64,000 nucleotides of DNA. Source: Candidatus Caccopulliclostridium gallistercoris (lineage in GTDB: Bacteria; Bacillota; Clostridia; Christensenellales; UBA1242). The notes under the pieces were generated by a model that was not told the origin of the DNA, ran no database searches, and worked only from the letters and a program-made list of their open reading frames with translations. This document shows positions 1 to 7,943 of this stretch, piece after piece; within the stretch, counting starts at the first letter, position 1; every line of letters starts with the position of its first letter. Made by a program: the position numbers and the translations under genes. The stretch covers positions 1 through 64,000 of the forward strand of contig DVOJ01000005.1 of the NCBI GenBank assembly GCA_018713725.1, given 5' to 3'.

Positions 1-222
1 GACCGTTAAGCGAAATTTGACCGAAGGGCAAATGAGCCCGTTAGGTCAACAAATTAAAAACAATCAATGTTACTCTTCGAAGCGTTCACTTCGCACGAGA
101 GTAGCGACCAAGTTCCCAAGCGAAGCTGGAACTTGCGTCTGGTCGCTAAAAGAAATTTTTGTGACCGTTAAGCGAAATTTGACCGAAGGGCAAATGAGCC
201 CGTTAGGTCAACAAAAATTTCT
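1..222. repeat. Structured intergenic repeat with two 53-bp direct copies
   Basis: Positions 1-53 and 163-215 are identical. Each copy folds as a hairpin with an outer TTGACC/GGTCAA stem and an inner GGGC/GCCC stem. Between them lie two more hairpins, one near 73-107 and one at 108-148 closed by AGCGACCA/TGGTCGCT. The second copy is enclosed by AGAAATTTTTGT and ACAAAAATTTCT, which ends directly before the tRNA-Lys. The block is richer in G+C than its surroundings. A short open frame runs through it but is made of the repeat itself, so no protein is called. Confidence 0.7.
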
Positions 223-298
223 GGTTCACTAGCTCAGTCGGTAGAGCACTTGACTTTTAATCAAGGGGTCCCGAGTTCGAACCTCGGGTGAGCCACCA
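223..298 (+). tRNA. tRNA-Lys (anticodon TTT)
   Basis: The acceptor arms GGTTCAC and GTGAGCC pair with one wobble. The D arm (AGCTCAGTCGGTAGAGC), an anticodon loop with TTT, and the T arm (GAGTTCGAACCTC) are all present. The 3' CCA is encoded (296-298). It follows immediately after the structured repeat. Confidence 0.97.
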
Positions 299-428
299 CA
301 TTTGTTTTATGCAAATGAAAATAAGTAATGAATTTTGTATTTTTACAATAGTAAAGAAATCTTTATGCTAGACAAACTATCATATTTACGTTTTGACCGC
401 ATATATTAACTGGTATAAGGAGTTTATT

Positions 429-773
429 ATGTTTTTTAAAAAACAAAATCGTTCACAAAATAAGATTAAAACAGATTCTAACTTAGTTAGAGCTATGGGT
501 TATTTAAAACCTTATATAGTTAAGGATTTAAATAGAAAACCTGAAGAAATGGTGCAAGAGACAATAAGAGAAAGTGGTTTTTTGCATGCAGATATTAGAT
601 GGGGCGTTATAACTAAAAGAGCAGCTTTAAAGTGTTTTAATAGATTTATAAAGGTTGCTTATTATGATCCTGAAATGGTTCATCAAGTAGAACACGGCCC
701 CGGATATTTAGCTTATTATATACAAAAAACCGAAGAAAAAATGAAAAAACCTGAATTTGAGCCCTTACCATAA
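429..773 (+). CDS. Hypothetical protein, 114 residues
   Basis: The start at 429 is chosen because AAGGAG lies at 417-422; the frame is open further upstream to an ATG at 393, which has no ribosome binding site. The product is small, basic and probably cytosolic, with no signal peptide or membrane segment. It starts with a lysine/asparagine-rich stretch, followed by a mixed helical region with WGVITKRAALKCF near the middle. I do not recognise a family. It sits alone between two tRNA genes, a common site for accessory insertions. Confidence 0.7.
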   Translation: MFFKKQNRSQNKIKTDSNLVRAMGYLKPYIVKDLNRKPEEMVQETIRESGFLHADIRWGVITKRAALKCFNRFIKVAYYDPEMVHQVEHGPGYLAYYIQKTEEKMKKPEFEPLP

Positions 774-788
774 AAGGTAAGGAAATAT

Positions 789-871
789 GCGGATGTGGCG
801 AAATTGGCAGACGCGCTAGACTTAGGATCTAGTGGGAGACCGTGGGGGTTCAAGTCCCTTCATCCGCACCA
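789..871 (+). tRNA. tRNA-Leu (anticodon TAG)
   Basis: Class II tRNA: acceptor GCGGATG pairs with CATCCGC, the anticodon stem CTAGA/TCTAG encloses a loop with TAG, and there is a long variable arm (TGGGAGACCGTG). The T arm is GGGTTCAAGTCCC. CCA is encoded at the 3' end. Confidence 0.97.
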
Positions 872-927
872 ATATACAATATATAGGGTTGAATTTGGTA
901 ATAAAATCTATATATTGTGTAGTTAAG

Positions 928-951
928 AAGGCCATTTTGGCCTTTTTTTAT
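928..951 (+). terminator. Rho-independent terminator after tRNA-Leu
   Basis: An AAGGCC/GGCCTT stem with an ATTTT loop is followed by a T-rich tract. The rest of 872-1243 shows only A+T-rich sequence without a supportable gene. Confidence 0.85.
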
Positions 952-1243
952 TTTTTGTCTTAAAAATCTGCGCTTTAATCTGTGTCAAAATTTCTTTGTT
1001 TTTCTTTAATGAAAGATTGCTCAAAATCGTTATTAATTTTAGGCTTTAATCTAATTAAAAGACAAACTATAAATTAAATTATGAAAATTTAGTAATTTCT
1101 TGTTATTTATAAAAGATTATGCTAATGGGTTCTTTTATTTTGTTGAAAAACCATTTGATGTGTTACCACTTTACTTTTTTTTGGTTAAAGATAAACAAAA
1201 TTATTAAATGTATTATATTGTTTTTCAAGTATTAAAAAAATAC

Positions 1244-1272
1244 TTTACATGGAGTTTTGTCTAAGTTATAAT
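1244..1272 (+). promoter_or_regulatory. Sigma-70 type promoter of the HD-domain gene
   Basis: TTTACA at 1244-1249 and TATAAT at 1267-1272 are separated by exactly 17 bp, 19 nt upstream of the start codon. AGGAG lies between the promoter and the start. Confidence 0.75.
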
Positions 1273-1291
1273 ATTTTTGTAGGAGTGGATT

Positions 1292-1876
1292 ATGAGCATT
1301 ATCGTTTATGATGAAAATTTGTTAAATTCGGCAAAGGATTTCGCTATTCAAAAGCACAAAGGGCAATTTAGAAAGGGAACTAAAATTCCATATATTATTC
1401 ACCCTTATGAAGTTTTGAAAATTTTACAAGAAAATGGCGCTGATATCAAAACACAAATTGCTGGACTTCTGCATGATACATTAGAAGACACGAACACAAC
1501 TGTGGAAGAGATTGAAGCGAACTTTGGAAGTGAAGTGGCTGAGCTTGTAAAGTATGAAACGGAAGATAAAAGAAAAGAGTACAGAGAAAGAAAAGCTGAA
1601 CATATGGCAAAGTTAAAAACGGCACCATTAGAAGCAAAAATGGTGAATTGTGCAGACAAACTTGCAAATTTAAGAAGCACTTGGAAAGAATGCAAAATAG
1701 GAGATAGCTTTTGGGAACGCTTTAATGGTAGTAAACAAGATATCGCTTGGTATTACGGCTTGGCAATAGACGCTCTTCAAAGTTTATCCGGTATGCCAAT
1801 ATACGAAAATTTAAAAGATGTATATAAAGTTGTATTTGGTGATATGAAATTAAATAAAGGAAATGAAAAGTTATAA
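1292..1876 (+). CDS. HD-domain hydrolase, RelA/SpoT-HD (MESH1-like) family
   Basis: The 194-residue protein is a stand-alone metal-dependent HD phosphohydrolase. The signature residues are visible: H37 in IIHPYE, H61-D62 in LLHDTLED, and D122 in NCADKLANL. This pattern matches the hydrolase half of RelA/SpoT, and the KHKGQFRKGT segment near residue 21 is also typical. No synthetase or regulatory domain follows, so the likely reaction is hydrolysis of (p)ppGpp or a related nucleotide; the substrate is inferred. AGGAG precedes the ATG, and a consensus promoter lies just upstream. It opens a run of small accessory enzymes. Confidence 0.85.
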   Translation: MSIIVYDENLLNSAKDFAIQKHKGQFRKGTKIPYIIHPYEVLKILQENGADIKTQIAGLLHDTLEDTNTTVEEIEANFGSEVAELVKYETEDKRKEYRERKAEHMAKLKTAPLEAKMVNCADKLANLRSTWKECKIGDSFWERFNGSKQDIAWYYGLAIDALQSLSGMPIYENLKDVYKVVFGDMKLNKGNEKL

Positions 1877-1878
1877 TA

Positions 1879-1904
1879 AAATCCCGAAAATTCGGGATTT
1901 TTTA
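1879..1904. terminator. Bidirectional terminator between convergent genes
   Basis: AAATCCCGAA and TTCGGGATTT form a stem flanked by A and T tracts. It lies between the HD gene and the convergent cupin gene and slightly overlaps the cupin stop. Confidence 0.85.
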
Positions 1905-2327
1905 ATGCTCATCTAAATCTGATTCAAATTTTGTTTTATGTATAGTGCCTATTGGGTGTTGCGGTGGTGCATAAATAGAATACACTTTTAGTGGTGTGTT
2001 CTGTTCGTTTAATATGTTATGCCATGTACCAGCAGGAATTAAAACTGCATAATCAGGATTAGCATTTCCAATAAATTTTACGTCTTGTTTAGTTTTGCCC
2101 ATGTATACGGACGCTAGCCCATACTCTATACGAATAAACTGGTCTACGTTGTCGTGGAGTTCTAAGCCTATTTCGCCACCAGAGGGAATTGACATTACGG
2201 TTACTTGTAAGTGTTCTCCCGTCCAAATTGCTTTTCTAAAATAGTTATTAGAACAAGTTTCTTTATGTATGTTTATAATAGTTGGTTTATTGCCTAAATC
2301 GTTACTCATATCGTTTTTTGAATACAT
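1902..2327 (-). CDS. Cupin-domain protein
   Basis: A 141-residue single-domain cupin. The first cupin motif is visible as PSGGEIGLELHDNVDQFIRI with its G/H/E-type metal-binding pattern, and the second as LIPAGTWHNILN. Small cupins of this type act as sugar- or metabolite-binding proteins or isomerases; nothing here fixes the substrate. GGGAG stands just before the start. The gene is divergent from the GNAT gene at 2443. Confidence 0.85.
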   Translation of the reverse strand: MYSKNDMSNDLGNKPTIINIHKETCSNNYFRKAIWTGEHLQVTVMSIPSGGEIGLELHDNVDQFIRIEYGLASVYMGKTKQDVKFIGNANPDYAVLIPAGTWHNILNEQNTPLKVYSIYAPPQHPIGTIHKTKFESDLDEH

Positions 2328-2442
2328 TTTTTCTCCCTTTTTCCATTTATTTTATGATACAAAAATATTTATTGTGAAAGAATATATAATTTGTTGGCAA
2401 TTTCACGATTTATATGATATAATTAAAAACAAGGGAGAAAAT

Positions 2443-2970
2443 GTGGATTTAAAATTAGTTGTTCCCCAAAAAGAAGATTTGTGGTTTAAAAAAGAAATTA
2501 AAGAAGACCCTAACACAATGGATTATAATGCCGGATATGATTTAAATTTTAGTGGATATAATCGCGAAAACGGAATAATTCGAACAGACATAAAAGAATT
2601 GGAAGAAGTTTGGTCTAAAAAATGGATAGGAAATGAACCTACAAATTTTTACTATTATATAAAAGATGGAGATACTTTTATTGGCGAAATTTATGCTAAG
2701 TTCGATAGCAGTAAAAACTCGCATGAAATTGGTATAGTAATTAAAGGTGAGCATAGGGGTAAAGGTTATGCTACACCAGCAATAAAACTTTTATGTGAAA
2801 AGCTTAAAGAAAATGGAGTAAAGAATTTATATCATAAACTACCTATGTCAAGAAAGAGTGCAATAAAAGCTGATATTAATAACGGATTTGTTGTAATTAA
2901 AGAAAATATTGACGGCATGAAAAAATTTGGAGAAATTGAAAAGGTCGTTTACTTAGAAAAGAAACAATAA
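2443..2970 (+). CDS. GNAT family N-acetyltransferase
   Basis: The frame is open from an ATG at 2269, but AGGGAG at 2432-2437 points to GTG at 2443 as the true start, giving 175 residues. That also avoids overlap with the divergent cupin gene. An out-of-frame ATG at 2441 leads to a stop after three codons and may dampen initiation. The acetyl-CoA binding motif is seen as VIKGEHRGKGYATPA, followed by the typical KLLCEKLKENGV helix. It probably acetylates an amine, but the substrate cannot be told. Confidence 0.85.
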   Translation: MDLKLVVPQKEDLWFKKEIKEDPNTMDYNAGYDLNFSGYNRENGIIRTDIKELEEVWSKKWIGNEPTNFYYYIKDGDTFIGEIYAKFDSSKNSHEIGIVIKGEHRGKGYATPAIKLLCEKLKENGVKNLYHKLPMSRKSAIKADINNGFVVIKENIDGMKKFGEIEKVVYLEKKQ

Positions 2971-3045
2971 ATAAAATTTGCAAATTTAAAAAAGACTATA
3001 TTTTAAAAAGTAAAAATAAATTATTTATAAAATTAAAGATAAGTT

Positions 3046-3843
3046 ATGAATTTTAATTGTTTAATTCCTGAATTAAGAGTGTTTGATATTGAAAAGTCTA
3101 AAAATTTTTATACAAAAATTTTAGGCTTTAATGTGGCATATTCTAGAAAAGATTTTGCAATGCTTGTATTAGGTAATTGCCAAATTATGTTGCAACAACT
3201 TACACTCCCGTCAAGAAAAGGTAGTTGGAATGTTTCGGAAGATATGGTTTATCCGCTTGGGCGCGGTATAAATTTTCAAATTATTTTACCAGATATTTCT
3301 AAAGTGTATTATTCGCTTAAAAAGTTTAAAGTAAAAATTTTTATAGATTTACTGGTAAGTGATTATCAGGAAAATGATATAACAAATCATGTTCTTGAAT
3401 TTTTGGTGCAAGACCCTGACGGATATTTGTTAAGATTTCAACAAGATATAGAAGATTGGCATTTTGGAAATGATAAAGAAACAGCTGATAAATTATTTGA
3501 TTTGGTTATTAAAGGTGAAAAAACAGCAACGTCTAGTTTGTTTTTAAATGACACAAAAATTTATGAAGGTTTTTCTATATTAACCAATTGGGATAAAACT
3601 GAAAGAATAATTATTTATACTTCTAAAACTTATATTACAACATTTAATAAAATAACAAAAGAACATGCAAAAAGAGAAGGCGAGGGAGATAAATCTTTAG
3701 AAACATGGAAGAAAATTCATAAAAGATTTTTTTCTGAAGAACTAGAAAAACAAAATTTGAAATTTGAAGAAAATTGTAAAATCCTTTGTGAAGAATTTGA
3801 TATCCTTAGAAATTCTTATGAAACTGGCATAGTTAAAAAATAA
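3046..3843 (+). CDS. VOC (glyoxalase/bleomycin-resistance) - ASCH fusion protein
   Basis: The protein is 265 residues long. Residues 1 to about 133 form a VOC fold: ELRVFDIEKSKNFYTKILGF at the N-terminus and VQDPDGYLLRFQQD at the end of the fold. From about 136 an ASCH domain begins: W-HFG, then LFDLVIKGEKTATSS, then the GEGDKSLETWKKIHKRFF motif and a LCEEFDIL ending, as in YhfF-like ASCH proteins. ASCH domains are linked to RNA binding or nucleoside hydrolysis; VOC proteins bind small molecules or metals. The ribosome binding site is weak (AAAGATAAG). Confidence 0.8.
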   Translation: MNFNCLIPELRVFDIEKSKNFYTKILGFNVAYSRKDFAMLVLGNCQIMLQQLTLPSRKGSWNVSEDMVYPLGRGINFQIILPDISKVYYSLKKFKVKIFIDLLVSDYQENDITNHVLEFLVQDPDGYLLRFQQDIEDWHFGNDKETADKLFDLVIKGEKTATSSLFLNDTKIYEGFSILTNWDKTERIIIYTSKTYITTFNKITKEHAKREGEGDKSLETWKKIHKRFFSEELEKQNLKFEENCKILCEEFDILRNSYETGIVKK

Positions 3844-3877
3844 ATTAAATAGAGATAAAATATTATAGAGGTTAAAC

Positions 3878-4489
3878 ATGAATACACAAACAAAATTAAA
3901 CTTTAAATTTTTAGACCAATCTTATCAAAAAGATGCTACAACCATTGCGGCTGAGTGTTTTAAAAACGATAATTTTTTTGATTGGTTAGGTGACGAACAG
4001 CAAAAATTTGAATGTTTATACAAACTTTATTCAGAATGTTTTAAAATTTGCATGGAAATTGGAGCGTGTTTAGGAATTTTTCTTGAAGAAAAATTAATAG
4101 GCAATGTTTTTTTATTAGATTATGATAAATTAAAAGAAAATAAAAAATATTTTGAAATTATTTTTGATGAACATAGCAATTTTGGGGACGACGTTAGAGA
4201 GTTTATGTCGTATGCAAATAATTTAAAAAATGGTTATTATATTTTGGCTATATGTGTTAAACCGGAGTATCAAAAATGCGGATATGGAACACAGGCAATT
4301 GCAAAAATCACTGAATTATTTTCTGACAAAAATCTTTTTGCTGACGTTGACAATGCAAAATCTCTTAGTATGTATAGAAAAGTTTCATATGATATCACAA
4401 AAATAAGTGATAAATTTTATTATGTTTTGAAGCCTAGTTATAATAAAGAACGCCAAGAAGATACAAAGAAAAACAATTTTGAAAAGTGA
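3878..4489 (+). CDS. GNAT family N-acetyltransferase
   Basis: A 203-residue protein with the GNAT acetyl-CoA motif AICVKPEYQKCGYGTQAI at about residues 125-142, and a preceding ILGN-like beta strand (EEKLIGNVFLLDYD). The C-terminal part (NAKSLSMYRKVSYD) matches the usual closing strands. AGAGG precedes the ATG. It is 34 nt downstream of the VOC-ASCH gene and probably cotranscribed with it, ending at the terminator at 4524. Its substrate is unknown. Confidence 0.85.
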   Translation: MNTQTKLNFKFLDQSYQKDATTIAAECFKNDNFFDWLGDEQQKFECLYKLYSECFKICMEIGACLGIFLEEKLIGNVFLLDYDKLKENKKYFEIIFDEHSNFGDDVREFMSYANNLKNGYYILAICVKPEYQKCGYGTQAIAKITELFSDKNLFADVDNAKSLSMYRKVSYDITKISDKFYYVLKPSYNKERQEDTKKNNFEK

Positions 4490-4523
4490 GTTTTGGGTTG
4501 AAATACATATTAGAATAAAAAGC

Positions 4524-4547
4524 GTTTGCAAACTGCAAACATTTTTT
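4524..4547 (+). terminator. Rho-independent terminator
   Basis: GTTTGCA-AAC-TGCAAAC is followed by A and six T residues. It closes the 1292-4489 accessory cassette. Confidence 0.75.
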
Positions 4548-4646
4548 GGTGGATCGCCAGGGGCGCGCGTGCAGTGGCTGAAAAGCCACAAACCATTTAG
4601 ACGGGCAGGCAGAGACGGAACCGACCTGGACCCCCTGATTAAGAGG
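4547..4646 (-). pseudogene. tRNA-Lys(CTT)-like remnant in a G+C-rich patch
   Basis: Read on the plus strand, TGGTGG at 4547 and GGACCCCCTGATTAAGAG near 4628 resemble the 3' end and anticodon arm of the intact minus-strand tRNA-Lys(CTT) at 8722-8797. The middle is replaced by unrelated G+C-rich sequence that includes a GTGGCT/AGCCAC hairpin. It cannot fold as a functional tRNA. The remaining stretch 4651-4889 holds no gene I can support. Confidence 0.4.
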
Positions 4647-4889
4647 TGTCTTTGGGATTTCTTTTTTAGTGCCATTTTATGCTACTAAATTCCCTTTAAA
4701 TCCCTTATTTTCTCTACCAAAATCGTGTTTATCCCATAACTTTTGAATTTGTCTAAAATTATTTTGGTTTTTTTATTAGTTTATATTAGATGATTTATAA
4801 ATCCGAGAGAAATTATATCTATTTTTGTTTGCCTTTTTACTTTTATTTTTATATATTAATAATAAGGATAATTGTTAAGGGAGAATTTT

Positions 4890-5390
4890 ATGAATTTTTT
4901 AGGTTGGTTATTTAGTATTCCTAGTCGGCATTATAGAGATATGCGAAGATATGAAAGAGGGGGTGTTGGTGCAAGAATTTTTGCAATCATCCTTTCAATG
5001 CTTTTTATTGGTGCTGCGCTCGGGCTTGAATATTGGTTTTTGTCGTCACTTATGACAGGCGGTTCGCTTGGCGGTGGAATTGCAAAGGTTGTTGCGCTAA
5101 TTTTTATTGGTATTTTCTTTGTTGCAACTTTTATTGCTGCACTTGAATATTGTGGCGTTTATGCCTTCACTGCTTTTGCGATGGCGATTATGGGTGTTGT
5201 TTATAAAGCAGAAAAAAGGAAAGCATTGCTTGAAAAAAATCAAAAGAAAATTGAAAATTTGGAAGCAGAACTTGAGACAACTCCAAGTTTAAAATATAAA
5301 AACCTTGACATATTTGTCGGAATTTTTCAAATACTATTAGCAATCGGGCTTTTTGCTGGTGCTATTGCAGTTGCTGTTTTAACAGTTTGA
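4890..5390 (+). CDS. Small integral membrane protein, unknown function
   Basis: The start at 4890 is preferred over an ATG at 4872 because GGGAG sits 6-10 nt before it, giving 166 residues. The N-terminus is basic (SRHYRDMRRYERGG). Two close membrane segments follow (ARIFAIILSMLFIGAALGL and the VVALIFIGIFF region), then a cytosolic coiled-coil-like piece (EKRKALLEKNQKKIENLEAE) and a final membrane segment. I do not recognise the family. Confidence 0.75.
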   Translation: MNFLGWLFSIPSRHYRDMRRYERGGVGARIFAIILSMLFIGAALGLEYWFLSSLMTGGSLGGGIAKVVALIFIGIFFVATFIAALEYCGVYAFTAFAMAIMGVVYKAEKRKALLEKNQKKIENLEAELETTPSLKYKNLDIFVGIFQILLAIGLFAGAIAVAVLTV

Positions 5391-5512
5391 TAATGAAAAG
5401 ATAGGCAAATTGCTTGTTATTTTATAATTTTTATTATATTATAATTCTATAGTTATATGTTGACATTTTTCACAAACTACCCTTTTACTGCGTATAACAA
5501 AAAGGAGGATTT

Positions 5513-6532
5513 ATGAAAAAGAAAATTTTAAGTTTTTGTCTGGCATTTGCCGTTATTGTTCCTGCAATATTTTTGTTGTCGGCTTGTGGTGATGGCAATG
5601 ACACAACTAAAAAAGATAGGACAAACACTGCTGAAATAGTTAGTGTTTATCAAGATTATGGAGCAAGCCTTTATGTCGAAATGACAGGATTTGAACACGA
5701 CGAATATGAACTTACTGGTTCTTCTCGTCATAATTTAACTCTTGAATTTTCAATAAATAATGGAGAATGGTTTGAATGTGAACCAGTACAACTTTTTTAT
5801 GATGAAAGTGGCAAGGGTGTTTATCAAATACTATCTGCCACATATAACTATGGAGATAGTGAAGTTAGTTCTTTCACAATAATGATGACAGGTCAAAATG
5901 TAGAGCCGGGAAAAATTTCTATATCTGTTCGTATTCCAGAATCAAACACATACAACGCAAGTGCAGGCACATCTCCTTCCACCTACACATTAAAATCAAA
6001 AATTCAAACAATTGATGATAAGATAGGTGAGGGAGTTTATGGATTTGGTTCTCAAGGAACGTCAAATAGCCCTGAAGAAGAAAAATTTGTTTTTTATCAA
6101 GATTCTTCAAATCCATACAACTTAAAAGTAGGAAAATTTTATTCACAAGCAAATGAAAGTGGTGACAGTATTAGCTATGACCGTTTTGTAAGAGAATTAA
6201 CAGAGGAAGAAGAAACTCAATTTTCTGAATTCGATTTGGAATATAAAGTTGTTAATTATACTTCAAAATATATAACAACTGTCGAAGGCAGTGAAGATGA
6301 AAATATAGCCACTTTGGAAATAGCTAGTGATGAAAATGATGCTATTTATTCCACAAAAGGCTGGACAGATAGTTTAAGTTTAAGTAAAAGCAATCTTTGG
6401 ATTTATACAAATACTGGATTTTACTACGAATGTATGATTTTCCTCGTAAGGCTAAAAGCTACTGATGATACTGTTCAATCAGAAGCTATGTGTTTTGAAG
6501 TTTATATTGGCTCTGAAGAAATAACACAATAA
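5513..6532 (+). CDS. Putative lipoprotein, unknown function
   Basis: 339 residues with a lipoprotein signal peptide: KKK start, hydrophobic core, then the lipobox LLSAC with the modified cysteine at residue 25. The mature part is acidic and serine/threonine-rich without a recognised domain. It should be anchored to the outer face of the membrane after Lgt processing (an lgt gene is at 48542). A strong AAGGAGG lies 5-6 nt before ATG. Its own terminator has been split by an IS3-type element. Confidence 0.8.
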   Translation: MKKKILSFCLAFAVIVPAIFLLSACGDGNDTTKKDRTNTAEIVSVYQDYGASLYVEMTGFEHDEYELTGSSRHNLTLEFSINNGEWFECEPVQLFYDESGKGVYQILSATYNYGDSEVSSFTIMMTGQNVEPGKISISVRIPESNTYNASAGTSPSTYTLKSKIQTIDDKIGEGVYGFGSQGTSNSPEEEKFVFYQDSSNPYNLKVGKFYSQANESGDSISYDRFVRELTEEEETQFSEFDLEYKVVNYTSKYITTVEGSEDENIATLEIASDENDAIYSTKGWTDSLSLSKSNLWIYTNTGFYYECMIFLVRLKATDDTVQSEAMCFEVYIGSEEITQ

Positions 6533-6596
6533 AACATAAAGTCAAAAATCTCTTTGAAATTTTGGGGTGCACCCCAAAAGTTGGACAAAAATTTAA

Positions 6597-7442
6597 TTAA
6601 ATAATTTGATTTTGAGTTCGGTATTTTACCGGACTCATTTTCAGTTTAAGTATTATTCTCTCGTTATTGTAATAATATATATATTCTTTTAGTTTGTCAA
6701 TGAAAGTGTTAACACTTTCAAACTTTTCGCCATAAAACATTTCTGTTTTAAGTCTTCCAAAGAAGTTTTCCATTACGCTATTATCTAGGCAATTACCTTT
6801 TCTTGACATACTTTGAGTAATATTGTTTTCTTTTAATATCCTTTGGTATTCTTTCATTTGGTATTGCCAACCTTGATCTGAATGTAATATTGGAGTAGTA
6901 TTATTTGGTAGCTTGTTTATTAGTCCATTTAACATTTCTCTTGTTTGGTAAAAATTGGGACTAGTTGAAATTGAAAAAGAAAGTATTTCATTGTTATACA
7001 TATCTAGAATTGGAGAGAGATAAACTTTTTCATCACACACAGCAAACTCTGTTACATCTGTTGTTAATTTTTGGAATGGAGCATTTGCTACAAAATCTCT
7101 GTTAATTATATTAGGAGCAATTTTACCAACTTCGCCTTTGTAGGACTTGTATCTACTTTTTCTTTGTTTACCTTGAATATTTAGATATTTCATTAGTTTT
7201 AACACGGTTTTGTGATTGATTTTGTAACCTAAATTTTTTAATTCTATTAGTATTCTACGATAACCATATCTACCTTTATTTTGCTCAAATATCTTTAAAA
7301 TTTCCTTCTTTTCAATTTCATACTTATCTACATTACTAAACTGTTTTAAATGATAGTAGAAAGTGCTTCTTGATAACTTCGAAATCTCTAAAAGAGTATT
7401 CAGCGGATAATTTTGCCTTAATTCAGAAACAACTAATGCTTT
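6597..7442 (-). CDS. IS3-family transposase OrfB (DDE integrase), made by -1 frameshift
   Basis: The DDE catalytic core is visible: TTDVTEF, LHSDQGW and SVMENFFGRLK supply the two aspartates and the glutamate. The frame stays open upstream of the GTG at 7205 through GYRRILIELKNLGYKINHKT and on past 7442 into the end of orfA, so the functional product is almost certainly an OrfAB fusion. Slippage is expected at the A-rich run around 7440-7452. The coordinate 7442 marks the region of frame change, not a start codon. Confidence 0.85.
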   Translation of the reverse strand, partial: KALVVSELRQNYPLNTLLEISKLSRSTFYYHLKQFSNVDKYEIEKKEILKIFEQNKGRYGYRRILIELKNLGYKINHKTVLKLMKYLNIQGKQRKSRYKSYKGEVGKIAPNIINRDFVANAPFQKLTTDVTEFAVCDEKVYLSPILDMYNNEILSFSISTSPNFYQTREMLNGLINKLPNNTTPILHSDQGWQYQMKEYQRILKENNITQSMSRKGNCLDNSVMENFFGRLKTEMFYGEKFESVNTFIDKLKEYIYYYNNERIILKLKMSPVKYRTQNQII

Positions 7443-7846
7443 TTGTTTTTCTTTTGCTCTTCCGCACGAACTAAGGCATCTAATTTTTTTAAGTATTCAA
7501 TCTCAGCCTTGTAATATTGATTTTCTTCTTTTAGTCGTTGATTTTCAGCAATTAAATCTTCTTTTAGTTGCTTATTTAACTTTTTCTTTTTTCCTTTATT
7601 TGGGTTGTCCATTTTCGTAGTTCTACCACGCCGTTCTTTGTAAAGCCCAGCTTCTCCTTCTTCTAAGAATATGCGTTCCCATAATTTCAATTGAGAGCGA
7701 TAGTTGTTAGAATCAATAGAAGTAGAAACATCCCAATACTTTCTAACAGTTTCAGCATAACTCAAATGATTAGACCGCATATCTATTATACACGAAATTT
7801 TAAATTCTGGACTATATTTTTTAAATTTACTTCCTTTCTTCGCCAT
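7433..7846 (-). CDS. IS3-family transposase OrfA (HTH and coiled coil)
   Basis: 137 residues. The N-terminal half contains the HTH segment (YSPEFKISCIIDMRSN, then LSYAETVRKYWDV), and the C-terminal half is a lysine/glutamate-rich leucine-zipper-like coil (NQRLKEENQYYKAEIEYLKK). OrfA binds the terminal inverted repeats and fuses to OrfB by -1 frameshifting at the A-rich end of the gene. The start lies close to the right terminal repeat. Confidence 0.88.
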   Translation of the reverse strand: MAKKGSKFKKYSPEFKISCIIDMRSNHLSYAETVRKYWDVSTSIDSNNYRSQLKLWERIFLEEGEAGLYKERRGRTTKMDNPNKGKKKKLNKQLKEDLIAENQRLKEENQYYKAEIEYLKKLDALVRAEEQKKNKKH

Positions 7847-7943
7847 AAAAAAGTGAACCTCCTTAAGTGTCTAACTTTTGGGGTTCACTTCAATTTCAAG
7901 GAGATTTTTTTACTATTTTTATTTTTTATGATATAATCATAAA

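Larger units (their letters stand above)
6563..7892 (-). mobile_element. IS3-family (IS150-like) insertion sequence
   Basis: The 1330-bp element runs from TGGGGTGCACCCCAAAAGTT at the left to the inverted counterpart at the right (reverse complement TGAAGTGAACCCCAAAAGTT). ATTT is present on both flanks as a 4-bp target duplication. It carries orfA and orfB on the minus strand with a -1 overlap, as in IS3-family elements. Both frames are intact, so it may still be active. Confidence 0.9.
6544..7912 (+). terminator. Terminator of the lipoprotein gene, split by an insertion sequence
   Basis: The left arm AAATCTCTTTGAAATTT ends at 6562 and the right arm ATTTCAAGGAGATTTTTTT begins at 7893. Joined with one ATTT copy removed, they form a hairpin of about 14 bp with one G-U pair followed by a T tract. 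The IS lies exactly between the arms. Confidence 0.75.

Noticed and set aside
17-232. Open frame of 71 codons at the left edge
   Set aside because: It translates the 53-bp repeat twice and crosses into tRNA-Lys; no ribosome binding site.
4385-4688. Overlapping frames on both strands in the G+C-rich patch
   Set aside because: They cover a tRNA-like remnant and terminator, overlap a real acetyltransferase gene and have no start signals.
5460-5498. TTGACA/TATAAC promoter before the lipoprotein gene at 5513
   Set aside because: The spacing is 27 bp, too long for a sigma-70 promoter.
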